Assembly (NCBI GenBank): GCA_020205615.1
Contig: CM035171.1
Location: forward strand, 124,748,161-124,812,160
Origin: Panax quinquefolius
Taxonomy: Eukaryota; Streptophyta; Magnoliopsida; Apiales; Araliaceae
Direction of reading: 5' to 3'
Length of the DNA stretch: 64,000 bases
Shown: positions 34,315 to 44,142 of the stretch, piece after piece
Layout: each line of letters opens with the position of its first letter
Numbering within the stretch: the first letter of the stretch is position 1
Translations under genes and position numbers: made by a program
Notes under the pieces: generated by a model
The model's database searches: none
The model's input: the letters and a program-made list of their open reading frames with translations, nothing else
Told to the model about the DNA's origin: nothing

Positions 34315-37112
34315 TGTGGCCCCCAAAATTGGTCCATTCCATCCAACCCATTCGAAGTCGCCAAATATATGGTACATAAATAACTACAACTTTATTAATA
34401 CATTTGTCATGCAAAATACAACAACATATATATTGTGAGTTTAAATACAATTATTGTCTTCAGGATAATATACATACCCAAATAAATCCTCATCACAATT
34501 ATTTATACATTATTTTACAAAATGGTGAGGACTACTAAACAACTCTCTCTAGAACCTTCATTCCATTTACACCAGTACTTTCATTTACATTCTCGCCTCC
34601 CGAGAAAAAAAAATGGAACAAGGAAAAGGGTGAGCTCAACTAGCCGAAAAAGAATATTATGACTAAGATAATATACAACAAATTATCGTTAGTCTCCGAG
34701 GAAAAATCTAATAGAATCTGATAGACAACAAGTTTTAAATCAATCTTCGGTGAAATAATAATTCATTAGAAGAGTTAAGTAGAGAATGCAAACTACTATC
34801 TTTATATATGATTTTAAAAGTTCATCGTCGATATTTTATCCTGTAATATCAATCAATATATATCTCGGAATCAAATATTCATCTTTGCACTTCTGAGGCC
34901 AAAGATATTCATCAGTTAGTCATGTTCATCTAAACACCTGTTCATCTTTGCACTACGGGCCAAAGATATTAATCAGTTGGTCATGTTCATCTCAACACCT
35001 GTTCATCTTTGCACTACGGGCCAAAGATATTCATCAAGAAATCATTCATCTTTGCACTACAGGCCAAAGATATTCAGTAATATCATCATTTAGGACAAAG
35101 GATGATGAAAAATATTTTAAAGGAAACGAATCCAATGAAACAAAAGAACAAATATTAAGGATTCGTATTTTAAACCAATCCAAGTTCAAAAATACTTCAT
35201 AAGTAATCAGAGTGGAGTAAAATTCAAGAATGATCAAAACATGGATACAATCAAAGCTAGTATCCATAATAGATATTTTGGACTAAAAGAAGAAATTTTA
35301 TTTTTCGGTGAATAGTGCCGTATTCGTGAATAGTGTCGTATACATGAATAGTAACTCCGACACCAAAAGATAGAAATTTCACAAAAAAATATCTTCACGC
35401 TTCGTGAATAGTACTCGTGAATAGTAACTCATGAATAGTAACTCGTGAATAGTAACTCATGAATAGTAACTCGACATAAAAAATGTTCCAAATTTGATAA
35501 AAATTTCCAACCAATATTTTGGCATAATGATATTGAAGAAATAATATTATTTTCGAATAAAATACCATCTCTTACCTCGAAAGATCGATCTTACTTATTT
35601 GAAACAGGATATAAGGCTATGACTTGAACTTGCGCATAGTATAGCAACACTCAAAGTATACTCAAAATACTCACAAGAATACGCTCGATAATATAGAGAG
35701 AAAAAACTTGATTTCGGTGTAATTTTCAATTCTAACCTAAGCTTATTTATATAAGAAATTGCTTAGAACACCAAAAGCAGAAAATTTAATATAATATTAT
35801 TATTATTTGTTAAAATTCTATCACGCCCACTTTTGGAGATCGATTTCAAACAATCAATAACACATGCTAGACCACTTAACACACCAAAATTTTTTTCTTG
35901 AAAAATAATTAAAACTTCTAAAATCAATTATTTTGAAGCTTGAACTTTGATAATTCATAATAAATAGCCATTTTTTGGAGAAAATTTGAATCTCGCTAGT
36001 TTTTATAGGAAATTCAATTCTCTACAACTTTGCGGAAGAAAGTTTTTCAAATTCCAAAAATGAAATTGATCGAAATCTACAAGCAGGCGATTTTGAAATT
36101 TATAATCAAATTTCTACCAATAATTGTGTCCACCTGACACACAAAATATGTGTTAAACATTTAATGCCACAAAAATACTCTTCCTCCTCATATATTCATA
36201 TATCCCACATTCATTATAAAAATATCACAGATTAATATATTATTAAAATAATATATTTAAATGAATTATTTTATCGGAAAAAGATAAAATATTAATTTTC
36301 AACAATTATCATTTAAAAAATTTTCTCCATCTATATCCACATAAAATTAATATTTTTTCATCATATAAATCAATAATTAATTATTCACAAATAATATTAC
36401 GAGAATCAAGATCTTTGTGACGGTAGTTCCCGTGAAAGAGGGCTTTCGATAAGAATCTCTCACTTCTTGGTAGCCTTGATTAGGTGACCAAACCTCTTTT
36501 TAGATGAGAACTTTCTAGACATTGTCAATAATGTTATCAATAATATTATTAGGATAATATGAATTATTGCTCAGATAATGGAAAATTTGTGTAATGACAA
36601 TTTATTGAAACAACGGTAATATAAAATATCAATGCATTAATTATTGAATCGATAAAATAAAATCTTGAATAGTAATTATTGTAACAATTATTGAGTAGTG
36701 CCTTTTTACGTAAGAATCAATAATTGGTGCAATACCGTGTCTTCTTGTTCAACAACGCGTATTAGTGTGTGTTTTAACAATAGGGTATTCCAACAAAGTA
36801 TTATTTGGTAACAACTACTGTAGATTATTTATAAACAACTTATATTTATCGTTTTCTTCATCCAATCGCTTTTAGTTATGGGGCCCACAAAAAGATCTGC
36901 TGCCGTAAATACGAATATTCCAAGACGATCTGAATATTCCACGACCAAAGGAATATTCCCAAACGATAATGAATATTTTATAACCTTTGCTTATTCGAAA
37001 TATTTGCGTATTTTACCCATAACTTTCCACATTAATCAAATCAACCCTTACTATTTCAACATAATAAATAAAGGAAATTCCATTTATTTAAAAAATAATT
37101 GAGGGTCTTATA
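34315..37112 (-). repeat. 5' LTR of A2 (copy e)
   Basis: About 2.80 kb, from TGTGGCCCCC to GGGTCTTATA, where the final CA has become TA on the strand shown. It pairs with 15953-18703 by shared subtype sequence. Hairpin units lie at 34870-35075 and 14-bp repeats at 35305-35470. Confidence 0.87.
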
Positions 37113-37556
37113 CCAACTCTTTGAAGCTCGCTTTGGTTGTGACCACCCGGTGAATTCTTATCATTTCTCCTATATTTTGAACACGAGTCTCCTCAAATGC
37201 GATTTTGCGTGAACTGCAAAAAGCTTCTAAACATCCCCTCGTTCATCATACGCTTTCGTTGGTGTTGTTCACGGGAGGTACATTGCCGACTGTTGTTGCA
37301 CGTTCTCCTCGTTGGTAAATACGAGGCATCTCCACGGTCTCATTTACTCCATTGTTAATATTCTCGATCGACATTCTCAAATACTATCATAAAACAAAGG
37401 TTAATTAAGGAAATCAATATATCACATAATATTCCTATATACTAACCAACTAACAAATAAGCTTAGGTAGGACTTACTAGCGAAGGATTTACTCGTCTCT
37501 CCTCCTAGTTCTATTCCCCGATCTCATGGAGATCATATCCTAGCTCGATACCATTT
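37113..37556 (-). pseudogene. A1 gag N-terminal part, leader and primer site
   Basis: It resumes at CCAACTCTTTGAAG, the exact point where A1 gag stopped at 15952, and runs through the gag start and leader to a primer site (minus strand AATGGTATCGAGC, one base short of consensus) next to the LTR at 37557. This identifies 37557-40364 as the 5' LTR of A1. Confidence 0.82.
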
Positions 37557-40364
37557 GTGGCGCCCCAAAATAGGTCCATTCCATCCAACCCATTCGAGTC
37601 GCCAAATACATAGATGCGAAATAACTACAACTTTATTAATACATTTTGTGCGTGCAAAATACGACAACATATATCTTTGTGAGTTTAAATACAATTATTG
37701 TTTTCTAGGCAATATACATACCCAAATAAATCCTCATCACAATTATTTATACATTATTTTATAAAATGGTGAGGACTACTAAACAACTCTCTCTAGAACC
37801 ATCATTCCATACCCAGGCTAAATACTCGCTACATTCTCGCCTCACGAGAAGAAAAATGGAACAAAAGGAAAAGGGTGAGCTCAACTAGCCCGAAGAAAGA
37901 ATATTATGACTAAGATAATATCTGACAAATTATCATTAGTCTTCACGAGGAAAAATCTAATAGAATACTGATAGACAACAAAGTTTTAAATCAAGATTCG
38001 CAGCAGAAATAATAATTCATTAGAAGAGTTAAGTAGAGAATCAAACTACTATCTTCTATGTATGAATTTAAAAAGTTCATCGTCGATATTTTATCCACAG
38101 TAACATCAATCAATATATATCTAGAATCAAATATTCATCTTTTGCACTACGGGCCAAAGATATTCATCGATTGGTCATGTTCATCTAAACACTGTTCATC
38201 TTTTGCACTACACTGGCCAAAGATATTAATCGATCGGTCATATTCATCTCAACACTGCATTCATCTTTTGCTCACGGCCAAAGATATTCATCGAAAATCA
38301 ACCATCTTTGCACTCTGAGGCCAAAGATATTCAAGAATACCATCATTTAGGGGTGAGGATGATGAAAATATTTTAAAGAAAAAGAATCCGGTGAAACAAA
38401 AGAATAAATATTAAGGATTCAGTATTTAATTTATTCCGTGTCCAAAATACCTCATAAATAATCATAGTGAAGTAAAATTCAAGAATGATCAAAACATGGA
38501 TACAATCAAGCTAGTATCCAAAATAGATATTTTGGACAAAAAGAAGAAAATTTTATTTTTAGTTGAATAGTGCCAGTATCGTGAATAGTGTCAGATATCG
38601 TGAATAGTGTCGATATCGTGAATAGTAACTCAAACACTAAAAGATAGAAATTTCACAAAAAAGATCATCATGCTTCGTGAATAGTACTCGTGAATAGTAA
38701 CTCATGAATAGTAACCCCGTCATTAAAAAAAGTTCCAAATTTGATAAAAATTTCCAACCAATATTTCGACATAATGATATTGAAGAAATAATATCATTTT
38801 CGAATAAAATAACATCCCTTACCTCGAAAGACAAGATACTTATTTGAAACACAGGATATAGGTTATGACTTGAACTTGCTGCAAGTATAGCGATACTCAA
38901 AGTATACTCAAAATACTCACAAGAATAAACTCGATAATATAGAGAGAGAAAACTTGAGTTTTGGTGTGATTTTCAATTCTAACCCAAGCACCCTATTTAT
39001 AGGAAAATCTTTAGAAAACAGCAAAGTAGAAAATTTAATATAATAATAATAATATATATTAATTTATCTACGCCCACTTAGAATCATCTGAATTCAGCAA
39101 CTTAGCATGTGTTAAAGATGCCCACCAAACACAAAAATGTTTTTCTTATTTAAATTATTTTAAACTTCCAAAAATCAATTATTTTTGAACTTGAACTTGA
39201 TAATTCATAATAAATAGCCATTTTATCGAGAAAATTTGAATCTCATGAGTTTTTATAGGAAATTCAATTCTCTACAACTTTTCAGTAAGAAAGTTTTTCC
39301 AAATTCCAAAGCGAAATTGATTAGAAATCCACAAACGGACAATTTTACAATTTATAATCAAATTTCGATAAGAAATGGGTCACCGAGCACACAAAATCTA
39401 TTTTTAATATTTATTGCAACAAAAATACTCTTCATCTTCATATACTCATATATCCCACATTCATTATAAAAATATCACCGTTAATATATTATTAAAATAA
39501 TATATTTAAATTAATTATTTTATCGAAAAAGATAAAATATTAATTTTCAACAATTATCACTTTAAAAATTTCTCCATCTATATCCACATAAAATTAATAT
39601 TTTTCTCATCATATAAATCAATAATTAATTATTCACAAATAATATTACAGAATCACAAGATCGCAAACTGTGACGGTAGTTCTACCAGGAAAGAGGGCTT
39701 TCAATAAGGATCTCTCTCTTCTTGCCTTGCAATTAGGTGACCAAACCTCTCCTTGAGCAGAACTTTCTAGACATTGCCAATAATGTTATCCAATAATATT
39801 ATTAGGATAATATGAATTATTGCTCAGATAATGGAAAATACGATTGTAATGACAATTTAATGAAACAACAAGTAATATAAAATATCAATGCGATAATTAT
39901 TGAATCAATAAAATAAAATCCGAGCAATAATTCATCGTAACAATTATTGAGTAGTGCCTTCTTACGTAAGAATCAATAATTGGTGCAATACCAGTAATCT
40001 TCTTGTTCAACAACGGCGTATTAGTGTGTTTTAACCACGGGTATTCCAACAAGATTAACTTGGTAACAACTACTGTAGTTATTTATAAACAACTTATATT
40101 TGTCGTTTTCTTCATCCAATCGCTTTTTCCGTTATGGGGCCCACAAAACAACGCTACCGTAAATACGAATATTCCTCGACAATACGAATATTCCACGACC
40201 AAACGAATATTCTCAAATGATAATGAATATTTTATAACCACTTGCTTATTCAAAATATTTGCGTATTTTACCCATAACTATCCACATTAATCAAATCAAC
40301 CCTTACTATTTCAAAATAATAAATAGAGGAAAATAAATTTTATTTATTAATAATTTGGGGTCTT
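37557..40364 (-). repeat. 5' LTR of A1 (copy f)
   Basis: About 2.81 kb starting TGTGGCGCCCC. Its U3 end matches the LTR ending at 4251 (ATAAATAGAGGAAAATAAATTT), so the two are the original pair of A1 although 33 kb now separate them. The last three bases (ACA) of the canonical end are lost at the junction with the fragment at 40365. Hairpin units lie at 38130-38335 and 14-bp repeats at 38570-38715. Confidence 0.87.
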
Positions 40365-41083
40365 CTGAGATGTGGTAAAAGTTCTCGTTTGGCGTAAAGT
40401 GCATTGATGGACGATTGTTGGCATGATCATGACCATTAATGAATACACAAATATTCTTGGCCCGTAGTACATGGATAATTGTGGTCGTGATACTAAAGAA
40501 TATCCTTGGCCCGTAGTCAAGAGAGAGGTAATTCGATGATGTAGAATATTTATTAAAAAGTGAGTCTCGGCGATAATGATGATAAAAACCTTTTAAATCA
40601 TAAAAGATAGTAGATTTTATTTTCTACTTGACTCTTTTAATGGATTGTTTGTTCATTGCAGTTAAACTTGATGTCTATTATATTTTATCAGTTTAACATT
40701 GTTGGAGACTAATGATAATATATTACGCATTATCTTAGTCATAATATTTCTTACTGGGCTAGTTGAGCTCACCCTTTCTTTCATTGTTCTCTTCAGGAAA
40801 TGAGAATATAGCTGGGATGAGTCGGGAAACAGAGTAATGGTCCAGAGGATAGCATTAGTAGTCCTCACTATTTTGTGAAATAGTGTGATAGTAATTGTAA
40901 TGAGGACTCCTTTTGAGTTTGTATAATCTACAGTAGATAATATTTGTATTCAAACTCACGAGTTTATGTTTTGTCGTATATTATACTGACGCGGTTGTAT
41001 TAGTAAGTTGTATTTGAATTACGTACTATATGTCGATTTACCCAAGATGAATGATGTATACACAATTTTTGGGCGTCATGACA
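40365..41083 (+). repeat. D-type/family C LTR 3' fragment
   Basis: The final 0.7 kb of a plus-oriented LTR. The first part matches the 240-bp units at 29447-30078 and the remainder matches 25600-26113, ending GGGCGTCATGACA. It is truncated on the left at the broken end of the A1 LTR and marks the right border of the retrotransposon block. Confidence 0.75.
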
Positions 41084-41755
41084 ACTAAAATACATAATAT
41101 AATGAAGTTACTTTCCCATTGTACACATTCCTATTGTGCAATGAATGAATGGACCACAACCAATAGTCCTAAAAGTCCAAGTTCTGTTGACTTGAAATTT
41201 GGGGTTGGGGTTGGGGTTGGGGTTGGAGTTGGGATAGGGATAGGGATAGGGATAGGGATAGGGATAGGATTAGGCATCATCAAGAAATTTTGGGGTGTAG
41301 TCATTAAGAAACTTGATAAACTAAATGCTAGAGCAAATATAATAAAATTTTGTAATTTATTAATATCATTCAAAAAAATTACATATCGTTGTATTTTATA
41401 CTATTATTTTTAACAAGTATATATTTGAAGGGAGAAAAAGATAAACACCAAGTCCACAACAAAAATATGACTCTTATCTTGGGAAGTAGTGAGATGATAT
41501 TTGATAAAATTGAGTATTTGAGTGAAATAATATCTAAACTTTAAAAGTTGTTTGATAATTAAAAATTATAAAATATTTGAGTGACACTATTTTAAAATTT
41601 TAACCATCTGAAATATGTTGTCAAATAAAAAAAGCGAGTGAATAATATTGCTCGTGAATGTGTTTATATAAATATATTTATATACTCTAGTGAATAAATA
41701 TTAAAAAATCACCTAAAAAATTATAAAGAATGTATAATATGATGACTATTACATG
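41084..41755. other. Intergenic spacer at the edge of the gene island
   Basis: No gene or family A-C sequence. AT-rich apart from a G-rich tract at 41201-41273. Confidence 0.6.
41201..41273 (+). repeat. G-rich simple repeat (TTGGGG then GGGATA units)
   Basis: Four or five TTGGGG units are followed by about six GGGATA units. The frames across it are low-complexity and not genes. The runs of G could form G-quadruplexes on the plus strand. The units differ from the plant telomere repeat TTTAGGG. Confidence 0.9.
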
Positions 41756-41885
41756 AGAATTAATATGTTTACAAGTAAATTTGATAGTTTCATAAGTTCT
41801 CTCTCACATGAGATGGATCTCATTTATCATTCATGTGAGAATAAACTTGTGGAACTATCAAATTTCTTATGAAAATATCAATTCT
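41756..41885. repeat. Short foldback element, about 130 bp
   Basis: The two halves are inverted copies: AGAATTAATATGTTTACAAG at the left and the reverse complement of a matching block ending AATTCT at the right, with inner arms AAATTTGATAGTTTCATAAG and CTTGTGGAACTATCAAATTT. The loop is near 41815-41830. Probably a decayed MITE. Confidence 0.75.
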
Positions 41886-41942
41886 CTATAAAAAAAATGG
41901 TTTAATAGAACAACATACTAAAATAGTTTAAGAGAAGAATTA

Positions 41943-42200
41943 TATTTCCTTCATTTCAAAATATAATATCAATTATTAACTTCATAAAGTCAATTTAAAA
42001 TATTTTCAATTTCATAATTAACATGAATTTTTTTAATTTTAGTTTATACAATGAGCGAATATTGAAAATATCAAAAAAGAGATACTGTAAGTAAGATTTA
42101 TTATTACATAATTTTAATCATCTCAATATTAAATTTAAAAATATCTCAATTTGACTTTTCAAAATCAATAATGATCTTACAATTTAAAATAGAGAGAGTA
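41943..42200. repeat. Possible Stowaway-like MITE remnant
   Basis: The left end TTTCCTTCATTTCAAAATAT and the right end (reverse complement TACTCTCTCTATTTTAAATT) resemble degenerate Stowaway/mariner-type ends of the CTCCCTCC-GTTTCAAAATA kind and lie about 260 bp apart. The interior is AT-rich without genes. Identity between the ends is modest. Confidence 0.4.
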
Positions 42201-42681
42201 CAAAACTTATTCGGGCTATTTTTATCTATAAATTAAAAATTTAATTAGAAGACAGCTCGTAGTTATTCGGATTTATATATTTTTCTTATCAATTAAGAAA
42301 CCATAGAGTAAAAAGAAATTTATCAAATAATTTTATTTTGTTATCAAAATAAGATATAAAGTTGTTAATAGGTATTATGAAATAAACAAACATCAGGTGA
42401 ATACTCTTGAGAAGCATGGATATATATATATATTTATATAGAACGGATCTTAATATATATCTTAAAAATATATTTCTTTTAAATAGTATATCTTTGTTAA
42501 AATTAACGTCGTTTAGAAGATTTTTTTAAAATAAAATAATATTAAAAGAGAGTGGTTCACTTGTTTTTCTTTTATTTATAAAAATGACATATCGACTCTA
42601 CTTGTTTTTTAAAAGAATCTCTAAAAAAGCACGTAATTTTAATAAATGTATAGTATTTAAGAGGTATACTTAATATTCGTC

Positions 42682-42684
<3 letters not shown>
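42201..42684. other. AT-rich intergenic sequence
   Basis: No gene, repeat family or regulatory site could be recognised. Confidence 0.5.

Positions 42685-42738
<54 letters not shown>
42685..42738. repeat. (TA)n microsatellite
   Basis: An uninterrupted run of about 27 TA units immediately left of the foldback element at 42735-43097. Confidence 0.95.
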
Positions 42739-42742
<4 letters not shown>

Positions 42743-43097
42743 TAGGATCGGGGAAGGACTCACTTACGATACTAAAATGCGGATTTATTTATTTTTTTGC
42801 TTTTTTTTTAAAACAACTAAAAAAGTTTAATATTTTATGGGCTGGAATTTTTCCATATCTGATATTTTTGGGTGTGATTTGGATACCTATACAAAAAAAT
42901 GTATATACAGTTTGTGCATCGTATGCATACATTTTTTTATATATCCAAATCACACCCAAAACATCAGACATGAAAAAATTCCAGTTCCATAAAATATTAA
43001 ACTTTTTTTTTTTTATTTAAACCCCCCCAAAAAAAAAAAAAAAAAAGTCTCACATTTTAAAAAATGCGGGATCTCTTGCCTGATCCTCTCTCTCTAT
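42735..43097. repeat. Large foldback element, about 360 bp
   Basis: Two long arms are inverted copies: AGGATCGGGGAAGGACTC...AAAATGCGG on the left and the complement ending CTTGCCTGATCCTCTCTCTC on the right, with inner arms GGGTGTGATTTGGATA and TATCCAAATCACACCC. The loop lies around GTATATACAGTTTGTGCATC near 42900-42920. TA steps flank it, as for mariner-type MITEs. The short frames across it are arm translations, not genes. Confidence 0.85.
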
Positions 43098-43103
43098 AAA
43101 TAT

Positions 43104-43258
43104 ATACATACGGTCCGGATCTTAAGCTTACCCCTTATCTAACATATCTTGTATACCCCTTTTAACTTTTAGCGACGGACCGAACTATCGTCCGATCTGT
43201 CGCTAAAAAGAGTATGTATGTTAGATAAGGGATAAGTTTAAGATTCGGACGGTATATA
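43104..43258. repeat. Foldback element, about 155 bp, with nested palindrome
   Basis: The outer arms CGGTCCGGATCTTAAGCTTA and the complement ending GATTCGGACGG, with CCTTATCTAACATA shared by both, enclose a second palindrome at 43169-43207 built on TTAGCGACGGACCGAAC/GTCCGATCTGTCGCTAA. It begins only a few bases after the previous foldback. Confidence 0.85.
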
Positions 43259-44142
43259 TATATTATAAACTTTGTCTTTGTATTTTTGTCTTCTTTACCT
43301 ACATAGGGACCAAAAAAAATATTTGGGTAGAAAATTAGGAGTACTAGCTGAATCATAAAATTGTCATTGGTGGTAGACCGGCAGATCCAAAAGATACAAT
43401 GAGCGATGAGGAGCAGTGTTGACTAAATTATAAAACATGAATCATTACCCCACATCCATCAGGAACCAGCATTAATTGCTGCGGCAGTTTGATGGATATC
43501 TGAGAATGAGGTAAGGTTCAGATTCAGGCTCAAACAATACGGAATTAGGTGAATAACATTTCCCAAATAAAAGTTTTAGGCCAACGAATGCCCCAAACTT
43601 TCTTTTTCTCGATTAAAATCTTAGCCTCCAAAACTTTAAAATTAGTTTTCTTTATCTTTTGGAGAGACCCTGCTCTCCTCATTATTTGCTTATTTGGTTC
43701 GTATTTTCTCTTTTCTTTAAGTTTTTTTATAAGATTATGTTTTATCTTAATTTTGAATTAAATCTCTTGTTCTTCTTTTTTCTTCCTACTTTGTTAAAAA
43801 AAAGATAAAAAAAAAATTAGGTCAACACTATTTTCATATATTTCCAGGGCCATCTCATTCTTGTTTAAAATCAAACCATATCAAATACAAAATTCCCAAC
43901 TTCAACATTGATTCATCACAAGCATATATTTCTGGTAAATGCAAAAAAGAATTAAAATCCAAGCAGCCTCGGCTCATTTTCATAGTTGTAACTTAGTAAC
44001 TTACTGAAGGTAGAAATCTACATCATAGAATAATTTGCGAAGTCATATTACTACTACATTTTTAAACCAAAAGCGGAATACAAAACTAATAGAGATGAAT
44101 TTTGCGGACACAAGCTAGGGGTAAAAAAAAGTAAAGTGAACT
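43259..44142. other. Region downstream of the Myb-like gene, including probable 3' UTR
   Basis: AT-rich sequence without a recognisable coding frame. The 3' UTR of the minus-strand gene must start at 44142; no single convincing polyadenylation signal was chosen. Confidence 0.45.

Larger units (their letters stand above)
15953..37112 (-). mobile_element. Family A element A2, nested in A1 gag and itself interrupted
   Basis: The LTRs at 15953-18703 and 34315-37112 share subtype-specific sequence (for example the ATTTCAACATAATAAATAAAGG block near both U3 ends), which separates them from the A1 pair. The flanks are CCAAT (15948-15952) and CCAAC (37113-37117), a five-base target duplication with one C/T difference, and the A1 gag is continuous if A2 is removed. 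The interior is pol to gag (18704-21067), then later insertions and deletions (21068-34091), then leader and primer site (34092-34314). Confidence 0.82.

Noticed and set aside
41051..41413. 120-codon plus frame rich in Gly-Val and Gly-Ile
   Set aside because: It is the translation of the TTGGGG/GGGATA simple repeat; no conserved domain, and the opposite strand is equally open with Pro repeats.
42572..42971. Two minus frames of about 60 codons
   Set aside because: One spans the (TA)n run (alternating Tyr-Ile) and the other is an arm of the large foldback element.
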